A stretch of DNA of 5,742 bases from Bacteroidetes bacterium HGW-Bacteroidetes-12 (GCA_002841035.1 PHDR01000194.1:1-5742); one strand, 5' to 3'. Shown: positions 1 to 5,679, counted from the stretch's first letter. A program made the numbers and translations. The notes: generated by a model from the letters alone, not told the origin.

Positions 1-20
1 CTCTAAAATTTTAAGCGTAT

Positions 21-80
21 GTCATTCTGAACGAAGTTTTACCAAAAATTTATTTTTGATGTAAAACGAAGTGATGAATC
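21..80. repeat. Hairpin-forming dispersed repeat (candidate)
   Basis: The left part reads GTCATTCTGAACGAAGT and the right part ACGAAGTGATGAATC, with a hairpin between them. Positions 36-49 pair with 52-67 (GTTTTAC with GTAAAAC, CAAAAAT with ATTTTTG), leaving a two-base bulge at 59-60 and a two-base tip. The heptamer ACGAAGT occurs directly at 31-37 and 66-72, so removing 38-72 would leave one continuous GTCATTCTGAACGAAGTGAT motif. From memory, this motif resembles an intergenic repeat that is frequent in Bacteroidota genomes. The structure is seen directly; the dispersed nature is inferred because only one copy lies in the window. Confidence 0.5.
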
Positions 81-101
81 TTATCCTTAACAGCTCTCCG
101 C

Positions 102-131
102 CCCTCGCTGCCACAAGCGTCCCGCTTGTGG
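102..131 (-). repeat. REP-like hairpin, left copy
   Basis: Positions 111-119 (CCACAAGCG) and 123-131 (CGCTTGTGG) form a perfect 9-bp stem with the 3-base loop TCC. Read on the minus strand, the hairpin is followed by the tail GCAGCGAGGG, giving a 30-base unit that matches the right copy at 341-370 at 28 of 30 positions in the opposite orientation. The unit is GC-rich in an AT-rich region, as expected for REP elements associated with a RAYT. Confidence 0.75.
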
Positions 132-160
132 TAAATAAAAAAATTAATACATTTGCCAAG

Positions 161-328
161 ATGAGCAGAAACTATAAATTTCTTAATCCTGAAGGGCTTT
201 ATTTTGTAAGTTTCGCAACGGTGTTTTGGTTAGATGTGTTTGTTAGAGAAGATTATTCAGATTGTATAGTAAAGAATTTAAATTATTGTGTGTCTAAAAA
301 AAGTTTTGTAACTTTATGCTTGATTTGA
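161..328 (+). pseudogene. RAYT (REP-associated Y1 transposase), 5' fragment
   Basis: This frame encodes about 55 residues beginning MSRNYKFLNPEGLYFVSFAT and continuing VFWLDVFVREDYSDCIVKNLNYC. That is the characteristic N-terminus of Bacteroidota RAYT proteins (Transposase_17/Y1_Tnp family), which normally run to about 180 residues. After roughly residue 46 the similarity stops, and the frame ends at 326-328 following an unrelated-looking tail (VSKKSFVTLCLI). The HxH metal-binding motif (usually HVHLI) and the catalytic tyrosine, which should follow, are absent. The ATG at 161 is preferred over the in-frame ATG at 71 because the family begins at MSRNYKF and the upstream codons only translate the REP hairpin. 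I cannot tell whether the last eight or so codons are the original C-terminus joined by an internal deletion. No function is expected. Confidence 0.75.
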
Positions 329-340
329 AAATAATAGAAA

Positions 341-370
341 CCACAAGCGGGACGCTTGCGGCAGCGGGGG
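341..370 (+). repeat. REP-like hairpin, right copy
   Basis: CCACAAGCG (341-349), loop GGA and CGCTTGCGG (353-361) form a 9-bp stem with one A·C mismatch at the third pair, followed by the tail CAGCGGGGG. It is the inverted counterpart of the copy at 102-131, with two differences in 30 bases, one of which breaks a stem pair. Similarity ends sharply at 370, which marks the repeat edge. Confidence 0.75.
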
Positions 371-384
371 TAGAAACTGCTTGC

Positions 385-436
385 TAGTTCGAGTTTAGCG
401 TAGTGCTTCAATGCTTCAGCATAAACTTCACTCGGA
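385..436. repeat. Imperfect hairpin, possible second dispersed repeat
   Basis: GAGTTTA (391-397) can pair with TAAACTT (422-428, one G·T pair), and TGCT (404-407) with AGCA (418-421), leaving GCGTAG unpaired on the left. Within the loop GCTTCA occurs twice (405-410 and 413-418). On the minus strand it begins TCCGAGTGAAGTTTATGC, in the style of the GAAGT-containing repeats common between Bacteroidota genes. It lies about 60 bp downstream of the lysA stop and could affect the 3' end of that transcript, but it has no following U-tract and is not a standard terminator. Confidence 0.35.
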
Positions 437-451
437 CTTACAGCAACAAAA

Positions 452-497
452 AAACTTATAACCTCATTAAACTTATAACCTCCTAAACTATAAACTC
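452..497. repeat. Three-unit ~17-bp tandem repeat
   Basis: AAACTTATAACCTC occurs exactly at 452-465 and 469-482 (period 17). A degenerate third unit, AAACTATAAACTC, lies at 485-497 and overlaps the first two bases of the lysA stop codon (minus-strand TGA, 496-498). It looks like a small slippage array immediately 3' of lysA. Confidence 0.6.
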
Positions 498-1641
498 AAT
501 AATAAGACCTTACCAAATCTCTTAAATTATAACGCGAAGCCATTACTTCACCATAAGCTCCAGCAGTTTGAATGGCAATAATATCTCCTCGCATAGTTGT
601 TGGTAGTAAAAGAGCTTTTGCAAAACAATCGGACGATTCGCAAATTGGACCAACAACATCATAGCGTTCGGTTGTTTTACTTGTTGAGGTTAGGTTTTTA
701 ATTGAATGAGAGGCTTGATACAAGGCTGGTCGAATCAATTCAGTCATACCAGCATCCAATATCACAAAACTGGTGTTAAGTCCTTTTTTTACATAAAGTA
801 CTTTTGTTATTAGATTTCCGCATTGAGCAACAATAGATCTTCCTAACTCAAAGTGAAGGTGTTGCTGAGGTCGAAGTTGTAAAAACTGATGAAATAAACC
901 GAAAAATGCTTCAAAATCTGGAATAGGGCTTTGTTCTGGATTTTCATAATTAACTCCCAAGCCACCACCAACATTGATGTGTTCCACAATAATTTGATGA
1001 TTATAAAACCATTCTTGTATTTCGTTTACACGCAAACATAATCCTTTAAACACATTTAAATCGGTTATTTGAGAACCAATATGAAAGTGAAGACCAATTA
1101 ATTTTAAGTGGGTTAATTTTTTTAGTGTTTCAATAACCTCCTCAAACTCCCAAGGATTAATTCCAAATTTATTTTCTTCTAATCCAGTGGTAATGTAATG
1201 ATGTGTTTTTGCATTCACGTTCGGATTAATTCTAAGGGCTATTGTTGCGATTTTATTTTTTGCTTTTGCCAATTCATTTATCACTTCCATTTCTGGTATG
1301 GACTCGCAATTGAAACAAAAAATTTCGTTGTCTAACGCAATATTTATTTCTTCATCCGATTTTCCTACTCCTGCAAAAGCAACAGATGAAGCAGGAAAAT
1401 TACATTCAATGGCTTTTTTAATTTCATTACCACTCACACAATCAGCACCAAAACCATAGGACTGAATAAGCGTTAAAATTTTATTATTTGAGTTGGCTTT
1501 CAGTGCATAATGTACGTGATAATTATATGGATTGGAAGCCTTTTTTACCACCTGCAATGTTTCTTCTAATAACGCTAAGTTATAAAAATAAAAAGGAGTT
1601 TTGATTTCCTTAAATCGTTGTATGTCTTTCGGGCTAATCAT
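496..1641 (-). CDS. lysA: Diaminopimelate decarboxylase
   Basis: This PLP-dependent fold-III (alanine racemase-like) cytosolic decarboxylase converts meso-diaminopimelate to L-lysine, the last step of the DAP pathway. The 381 residues show the family marks in order: YALKAN at 45-50 with the Schiff-base lysine K48; LHFHIGSQ at 184-191; the phosphate-binding glycines VGGGLGV at 224-230; ELGR at 265-268 (many homologues have EPGR); DAGMTELIRPALY at 296-308; the CESSD motif at 334-338 with the cysteine and glutamate contributed to the partner active site; and AGAYGEVMASRYN at 360-372. It is shorter than the ~420-residue E. coli enzyme because it ends soon after the final motif, which I believe is usual in this phylum. 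The ATG at 1641 lies inside the 3' end of the aspartokinase gene (8-bp overlap), so translation is probably coupled. A tandem repeat touches the stop codon. Confidence 0.95.
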   Translation of the reverse strand: MISPKDIQRFKEIKTPFYFYNLALLEETLQVVKKASNPYNYHVHYALKANSNNKILTLIQSYGFGADCVSGNEIKKAIECNFPASSVAFAGVGKSDEEINIALDNEIFCFNCESIPEMEVINELAKAKNKIATIALRINPNVNAKTHHYITTGLEENKFGINPWEFEEVIETLKKLTHLKLIGLHFHIGSQITDLNVFKGLCLRVNEIQEWFYNHQIIVEHINVGGGLGVNYENPEQSPIPDFEAFFGLFHQFLQLRPQQHLHFELGRSIVAQCGNLITKVLYVKKGLNTSFVILDAGMTELIRPALYQASHSIKNLTSTSKTTERYDVVGPICESSDCFAKALLLPTTMRGDIIAIQTAGAYGEVMASRYNLRDLVRSYY

Positions 1642-2959
1642 GTTTAAACAGCGTTTTGTGCAGGGTTTCTAGAGCTTCTTTTTTATCAGAAGTGGTTACT
1701 AAAACAGATACGTTATGAAAACTTCCTCCATAAGAAATCATTCGAATAGGAATGTTTTCTAAGGCACTAAAAATTTTAAGTGCATATCCTTTACTTTCGG
1801 CAATAAAATCGCCCACAATACAAATAATAGATAACTCTTTATCAACTTCAACAGTTCCGAATTTTTTTAAATCCAGTATAATTTCATTTAAAAATTTAGT
1901 GTCATCAATGGTAACAGAAACAGCTACTTCTGAAGTAGTTATCATGTCAATTGAAGTTTTGTATGTTTCAAAAATTTCAAATACTTTTCTTAAAAAACCA
2001 TGAGCCAACAACATTCTTCCTGATTTAATTTTTATGGCAGTTATGCCATCTTTTGCGGCAATGGCTTTTATTCCTTTGTTTTTGGTTTCGTTGCAAATAA
2101 TAGTGCCTAAAGCTTCTGGCTTCATAGTGTTTTTTAAACGTACGGGTATGTTTGCCAATTTTGCTGGCAACACACTAGAGGGATGTAAAATTTTTGCACC
2201 AAAATAAGCTAACTCAGCAGCTTCATCAAATGAAAGTCCGGCAAGTGGTTTTGTGTTTTCAACAATTCTTGGGTCGTTGTTGTGAAATCCGTCAATGTCC
2301 GTCCATATTTGAATTTCTGTTGCTTCAACAGCCGCACCAATTAATGAGGCAGAATAATCACTCCCTCCTCTTTTTAAATTATCTATTTCTCCATACGGAT
2401 TTCTGCAAATAAATCCTTGTGTAATAAATAGATTATCTGCTTTATGCAATTCTAATTCATTTTTTAATTGTTCTTTTATAAAAGCTGTATTAGGTTCTCC
2501 ATCTTCATCAATACGCATGAAATTCAATGCGGGAACTAGGGTTGATTGTATGTGATTTTCCTCTAAATAAAAGTGAAACAAGGCGGTTGAAAGCATTTCT
2601 CCTTGGGCTAATATTGCTTTTTCTTCAAACAAGGTAAACATATCTTGTGTGAAAGATTTAATATAACTGAAATGTGAGCTAATTAATTCTAATCCTTTTT
2701 CTCGAAACGCTTTTGTTTCAAATAATTCTTCAACAACCTGTTGATAGTTCTTTTCTAACAATTTTATTTTTTCAATGGCTGCTTCAATATTTTTTTTATA
2801 TAAATAATCGGCAATTTCTACCAAACTATTGGTTGTTCCAGTCATAGCTGAAAGAACTACCACTTTTCTTTCAGGAGTATTTATAAGTTTAGCTACTTCT
2901 TTCATTCGAGCGGCAGAACCTACTGATGTTCCTCCAAATTTTAATACTAACATACTCAT
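1634..2959 (-). CDS. lysC: Aspartokinase, lysine-sensitive LysC type
   Basis: This cytosolic kinase phosphorylates L-aspartate with ATP, the first committed step towards lysine, DAP, threonine and methionine. The 441 residues match a monofunctional enzyme of E. coli LysC length. The N-terminal amino-acid kinase domain covers about 1-290, with KFGGTS (7-12), GGSDYSA (198-204), WTDIDG (219-224), DPR (229-231) and FGAKILHP (253-260). Two C-terminal ACT domains follow from about 305 and 375. The ACT segment MITTSEVAVSVTID (339-352) and the late RMISYGGSFHN (406-416) closely resemble lysine-inhibited E. coli LysC, so lysine feedback is likely but inferred. No homoserine dehydrogenase domain is fused. 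ATG 2959 is used; the ATG two codons later (2953) is equally possible. It is the first gene of a two-gene operon with lysA. Confidence 0.95.
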   Translation of the reverse strand: MSMLVLKFGGTSVGSAARMKEVAKLINTPERKVVVLSAMTGTTNSLVEIADYLYKKNIEAAIEKIKLLEKNYQQVVEELFETKAFREKGLELISSHFSYIKSFTQDMFTLFEEKAILAQGEMLSTALFHFYLEENHIQSTLVPALNFMRIDEDGEPNTAFIKEQLKNELELHKADNLFITQGFICRNPYGEIDNLKRGGSDYSASLIGAAVEATEIQIWTDIDGFHNNDPRIVENTKPLAGLSFDEAAELAYFGAKILHPSSVLPAKLANIPVRLKNTMKPEALGTIICNETKNKGIKAIAAKDGITAIKIKSGRMLLAHGFLRKVFEIFETYKTSIDMITTSEVAVSVTIDDTKFLNEIILDLKKFGTVEVDKELSIICIVGDFIAESKGYALKIFSALENIPIRMISYGGSFHNVSVLVTTSDKKEALETLHKTLFKHD

Positions 2960-2974
2960 TTAATTTGGCAACAA

Positions 2975-2998
2975 TATTACAAAATTTATTTTGTAATA
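2975..2998. promoter_or_regulatory. Perfect palindrome upstream of lysC (possible operator)
   Basis: TATTACAAAAT (2975-2985) and ATTTTGTAATA (2988-2998) are exact inverted repeats of 11 bp separated by two bases, centred about 28 bp upstream of the aspartokinase start. In this location it could be a binding site for a dimeric regulator of the lysC-lysA operon or part of the promoter; on the minus strand the right arm contains AAATTTTG, one base off the TAnnTTTG box. It is too AT-rich and too tight-looped to suggest a stable RNA terminator. The symmetry is seen directly; the role is inferred. Confidence 0.4.
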
Positions 2999-3112
2999 AT
3001 TTTTAAAAAAATGTTTGAAATTTAACTTTTCGGTAGCCTGAATGTCATATTATGAGTTGATTTAGGTTTTTGAATTAGATTTGTTTTATCGTTTATACTT
3101 TATTATAAAAAC

Positions 3113-3120
3113 TATCTTTG
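3113..3120 (+). promoter_or_regulatory. Bacteroidota -7 box for the CLC gene
   Basis: TATCTTTG matches the TAnnTTTG -7 consensus of the primary sigma factor of this phylum exactly. Transcription would begin near 3127, giving a leader of about 70 bases to the ATG at 3198. No good TTG lies 17-23 bases upstream. A second exact box, TAGATTTG, is at 3076-3083, with TTG at 3057-3059 and a 16-base spacer. Either could serve; both lie upstream of the preferred ATG. Confidence 0.45.
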
Positions 3121-3197
3121 TGCTTCTTAAAAACAAAAACGTGTTTAAAAAAGCAATTTCTTATATTAGAGGCTTATTGCAATTGATTAAAATCAAG

Positions 3198-4523
3198 ATG
3201 CAAAATGATGAGATTAAGAAGTTTACACTAGAGTCATTTCCTTTTTGGGTGGCCTCAATTTCCGCTGGTTTAATAGCAGTTTTATATTCCAACTTATTTC
3301 ATTGGGTAGAAGTGTTGCAAAGTAAATTTGATTTTGAGAGAGCATGGTGGATTTTTATTATTGCACCTGTAGGCTTTTTTGTTTCGTGGTGGTTGGTTCA
3401 TCGTTTTAGCCCAAGTGCATCTGGAAGTGGAATTCCTCAACTGATGGCTGGCATTCATTATTCAGGGCAGAAAAATGGATCAAAGGAAGTATTAAAATTG
3501 TTGAATGTTAAGGTGATTTTCATTAAAATTTCTAGTAGTGTTGCCTTGTTGCTCGGTGGAGGAGCAATTGGACGAGAAGGACCAACTATACAAATTTCGG
3601 GAGCTATTTTTAATACAGTATATCGGTTTGTCCCTGATTTTTGGCCAAAAATTAGCCAACGATTAATGCTTATTTCTGGTGGTGCAGCAGGATTGGCTGC
3701 GGCTTTTAACACGCCTTTAGGAGGGATTGTTTTTGCTATTGAAGAATTAGGAAAAACTCACTTAAATGCTATGCGTACACATTTGTTTACTGCTGTGATT
3801 ATTGCAGGGTTAACTTCACAGTTGTTTTTAGGCTCGTACCTCTACATAGGCACTCCCACAGTGCAAGAATTGAAAGGATGGGCAATTTTTTATGTAATTC
3901 TTGCTGCTGTTTTAAGCGGTTTTTTTGGATTTGTTTTTTCTGCTATTTTACTCCGAATTGTTCGTTGGAAAAAAGTACTTACTTCAACTAGAAAAAAAGC
4001 ATTATGGGCAATTTTAATGGGACTATTATTTGCAATTTTGGTCTATTTTACTGGAAATACAACTGTTGGTTCTGGAAAAACAATTATGATAGATTTACTT
4101 TTTAGTGAAAATTCAGCTTCCCAATGGCACACTTTTCCCGCTCGATTTTTAGGCTCTTTAATTTCTTATGTGAGTGGAGGTGCTGGAGGTATTTTTGCCC
4201 CATCGCTTTCTATTGGTGCTTCTTTAGGCAATACAATTGTTCTCTTATTAGATATTCCCGAATTTAAAAATTTAATTATAATTACAGCTATGATAGGTTT
4301 TATGACTGGAGTTACGCATTCTCCTTTCACATCTTTTATTTTAGTGTTAGAAATGACCAACAGACATACTAGTGTTTTTGCTATGATGTTAGCGGCTGCC
4401 ATTGCAATTGGCGTTGCTAAAATTTTTGATAGAAAATCCCTGTATGAGCATTTGTTGGAATTATACATTACCAAAAACCCTACAGAAGAAGATAAAAAAC
4501 AAACTAACAATTTAAAGAAATAA
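3198..4523 (+). CDS. CLC-family chloride/proton antiporter
   Basis: This inner-membrane CLC protein exchanges chloride for protons; bacterial members help in acid stress and anion homeostasis. Counted from ATG 3198 it has 441 residues and many hydrophobic helices, with no C-terminal CBS domains. The anion-pathway motifs are all present: GSGIP (76-80, central serine); GREGP (125-129) with the gating glutamate E127; AAAFNTPLGGIVFAIEEL (167-184) whose second glutamate E183 corresponds to the proton glutamate E203 of E. coli ClcA; GGIFAP (330-335); and SLYEHLL (414-420) with the anion-coordinating tyrosine Y416. Retention of both glutamates favours an antiporter over a channel. The open frame reaches back to a TTG at 3081, but those 39 codons are lysine-rich and contain the -7 box at 3113, and ATG 3198 gives a normal short cytosolic N-terminus, so that start is preferred. 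It is divergent from lysC. Confidence 0.9.
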   Translation: MQNDEIKKFTLESFPFWVASISAGLIAVLYSNLFHWVEVLQSKFDFERAWWIFIIAPVGFFVSWWLVHRFSPSASGSGIPQLMAGIHYSGQKNGSKEVLKLLNVKVIFIKISSSVALLLGGGAIGREGPTIQISGAIFNTVYRFVPDFWPKISQRLMLISGGAAGLAAAFNTPLGGIVFAIEELGKTHLNAMRTHLFTAVIIAGLTSQLFLGSYLYIGTPTVQELKGWAIFYVILAAVLSGFFGFVFSAILLRIVRWKKVLTSTRKKALWAILMGLLFAILVYFTGNTTVGSGKTIMIDLLFSENSASQWHTFPARFLGSLISYVSGGAGGIFAPSLSIGASLGNTIVLLLDIPEFKNLIIITAMIGFMTGVTHSPFTSFILVLEMTNRHTSVFAMMLAAAIAIGVAKIFDRKSLYEHLLELYITKNPTEEDKKQTNNLKK

Positions 4524-4537
4524 CAAATAACAAATGC

Positions 4538-4573
4538 CGAAAAAACAAGAATTTTCAATTCTTTATTTTTTCG
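4538..4573 (+). terminator. AT-rich stem-loop, likely terminator of the CLC gene
   Basis: CGAAAAAA (4538-4545) pairs with TTTTTTCG (4566-4573), and AAGAATT (4547-4553) with AATTCTT (4557-4563). Between the two stems lies a small internal loop, C 4546 facing TA 4564-4565, and the apical loop is TTC. An A-tract on the left and a T-tract on the right make it look like an intrinsic terminator that could work in either direction, 14 bases after the CLC stop. The upper stem has few G·C pairs, so efficiency is uncertain. Confidence 0.45.
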
Positions 4574-4576
4574 AGC

Positions 4577-4618
4577 ATCCTCGAAATATATCCGCCTCAG
4601 GCGGATATATTTCGGGAT
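4577..4618. repeat. Long perfect hairpin, REP-like
   Basis: Positions 4582-4596 (CGAAATATATCCGCC) and 4600-4614 are exact inverted repeats of 15 bp around the loop TCA. The stem continues as ATCC (4577-4580) with GGAT (4615-4618) if T4581 is bulged, giving 19 pairs. The core CCGCCTCAGGCGG is, from memory, a recurrent intergenic palindrome in Bacteroidota. No T-tract follows on either strand, so it is more likely a REP-like element or a 3'-end stabilising structure than a classical terminator. Confidence 0.6.
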
Positions 4619-4639
4619 AACAAATAACAAATTTAAACC

Positions 4640-5569
4640 TTGAACAAAAGACCTTTATTACCTTTTCAGGAGAAGAATGATTATTTTAAACAATTGCTCT
4701 TAATTTCTATTTTGTGCTTATTGGGAGTGCTGCTACTTTCTTTGTTAGGAGCAGGCATTGCTTATTTTTTGTTTGATATTGAAATGAACAATCAGTTTTC
4801 ATATACTAACCTTTCGTCCGATGAAACGAATGCACTAAAAATGATTCAATTTTTTAGTGCTATTGGTTTGTTTATTATACCCACTTTTATTTATGCTAAA
4901 TTATTACATAACCAACCTTTTGTTGAGTTAGGATTGAAAACTACAAACACCAAAAACTTTATTGTTGTTTTGTTAATAATGGTTTCTGTTGCTCCATTTT
5001 TATCCTATACAATAACCATTAATGAGGCATTAGTATTACCTGAATTTTTGAGTGGGGTTGAGGCATGGATGAAGCAAAGTGAAGAACAAGCCATGCAACT
5101 AACTACTACATTTTTAACCATGAATTCAGTTGTTGAATTTATTTTTGTTTTCATTATTGTTGCTTTACTTCCTGCTTTTGGAGAGGAACTTTTGTTTCGT
5201 GGTGTGTTGCAAAAATTATTGGTGCGTTGGATAGGTAAACCGCATTTGGCAATTTGGCTAACGGCTATCATATTTAGCGCATTACATATGCAGTTTTTTG
5301 GGTTTTTGCCAAGAATGTTGTTAGGGGTATTGTTTGGCTATCTGTTTTTTTGGTCAAAATCCTTATATCTGCCAATTTTTGCTCATTTGTTTAACAACGG
5401 AAGTGTAGTTGTTGCAGGTTATTTATATCCCGAAACGATAAAACAATCAGAAATAGTAACTTTTACTGATGATGCTCTAACTAAAATTAGCCTTGCCATT
5501 TTAAGTTTACTAATTACAATAGGATTACTTTTTTATTTAAAAAAACAGCACCTCTCAGCACCCCAATAA
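4640..5569 (+). CDS. CPBP (Abi/CAAX-type) intramembrane metalloprotease
   Basis: This is a multi-pass inner-membrane protein of the CPBP family (relatives of eukaryotic Rce1 and of bacterial Abi proteins), 309 residues with about seven or eight hydrophobic segments, the first at 17-45. The glutamate/histidine motifs of the family are intact: EELLFRGVLQ at 182-191 (EExxxR: E182, E183, R187); FSALH at 212-216 with H216; and HLFNN at 249-253 (H249, N253). Protease activity is therefore plausible; the substrate is unknown. Bacterial members have been linked to prenyl-dependent peptide processing, bacteriocin self-immunity or membrane maintenance, and nothing here chooses among these. The start is TTG 4640: an in-frame stop lies two codons upstream (4634-4636), and the first in-frame ATG (codon 49) would remove the first membrane segment. 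It lies 116 bp after the CLC gene, across two stem-loops. Confidence 0.85.
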   Translation: MNKRPLLPFQEKNDYFKQLLLISILCLLGVLLLSLLGAGIAYFLFDIEMNNQFSYTNLSSDETNALKMIQFFSAIGLFIIPTFIYAKLLHNQPFVELGLKTTNTKNFIVVLLIMVSVAPFLSYTITINEALVLPEFLSGVEAWMKQSEEQAMQLTTTFLTMNSVVEFIFVFIIVALLPAFGEELLFRGVLQKLLVRWIGKPHLAIWLTAIIFSALHMQFFGFLPRMLLGVLFGYLFFWSKSLYLPIFAHLFNNGSVVVAGYLYPETIKQSEIVTFTDDALTKISLAILSLLITIGLLFYLKKQHLSAPQ

Positions 5570-5617
5570 ATAGTATGCTTATCACAACGTATTGTTAATT
5601 AAAAATTTCAACACAAC

Positions 5618-5625
5618 TATTTTTG
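5618..5625 (+). promoter_or_regulatory. -7 promoter box for the 3'-terminal gene
   Basis: TATTTTTG fits TAnnTTTG, with TTG at 5592-5594 and a 23-base spacer, the upper end of the range accepted for this phylum. A second match, TACTTTTG, lies at 5640-5647, closer to the ATG at 5680, with TTG at 5623-5625 but only 14 bases between. The two boxes suggest that the last gene has its own promoter and is not simply read through from the CPBP gene. Confidence 0.4.
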
Positions 5626-5679
5626 GTTTAAATCTCAATTACTTTTGAAATACATTTTCACTTATTGCGTTAGAAAGCT

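Larger units (their letters stand above)
102..370 (+). mobile_element. Decayed RAYT/REP unit (REPtron-like remnant)
   Basis: A truncated REP-associated tyrosine transposase reading frame lies between two copies of a 30-bp GC-rich hairpin sequence in opposite orientation. RAYT genes are known to be single-copy domesticated relatives of IS200/IS605 transposases, flanked by the REP hairpins they mobilise. The arrangement here (inverted REP, gene fragment, REP) fits that pattern. The gene lacks its catalytic part, so the unit cannot be autonomous. An alternative is an internally deleted, MITE-like derivative carrying transposase ends. The outer limits are set to the edges of the matching repeats and are approximate. 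Confidence 0.6.
4520..4632. repeat. 16-bp direct repeats flanking a stem-loop block
   Basis: ATAACAAATAACAAAT is present exactly at 4520-4535, overlapping the TAA stop of the CLC gene at 4521-4523, and again at 4617-4632, just before the CPBP start. The 81 bases between them consist almost wholly of two stem-loops. The arrangement looks like an inserted or duplicated palindromic unit bounded by a direct repeat, but AT-rich slippage could also explain the match. Confidence 0.5.

Noticed and set aside
71..160. In-frame ATG at 71 extending the RAYT fragment upstream by 30 codons
   Set aside because: The extension translates straight through the REP hairpin and has no protein-like character; RAYT proteins start at the MSRNYKF segment (161).
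265..268. Protein coordinates in LysA: ELGR in place of EPGR considered as a damaged active site
   Set aside because: The arginine and glutamate are kept, all other catalytic motifs are intact, and I believe this leucine variant is common in LysA proteins of this phylum.
452..497. Tandem repeats considered as a CRISPR array
   Set aside because: The units are only ~14-17 bp and contiguous with no spacers of regular length, and no cas genes are in the window.
1752..2412. Open frames on the plus strand opposite the aspartokinase gene (1752-2003 and 2194-2412)
   Set aside because: They lie fully within a well-supported gene on the other strand and their translations show no recognisable domain; they are antisense shadows.
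2960..3080. Lysine riboswitch or attenuator upstream of lysC
   Set aside because: Only about 120 bp of AT-rich spacer is available up to the divergent frame, with none of the conserved L-box structure or a terminator hairpin with U-tract; only the 24-bp palindrome stands out.
4166..4630. 154-codon minus-strand open frame overlapping the end of the CLC gene and the stem-loop spacer
   Set aside because: It is antisense to the conserved CLC C-terminal half and part of it is translated from the palindromes; no domain or plausible start context is visible.
3198..5569. CLC plus CPBP genes considered as a defence or toxin-immunity module
   Set aside because: Although CPBP proteins include bacteriocin-immunity members, no toxin, precursor peptide or regulator is adjacent, and the stem-loops between the genes argue against a tight operon.
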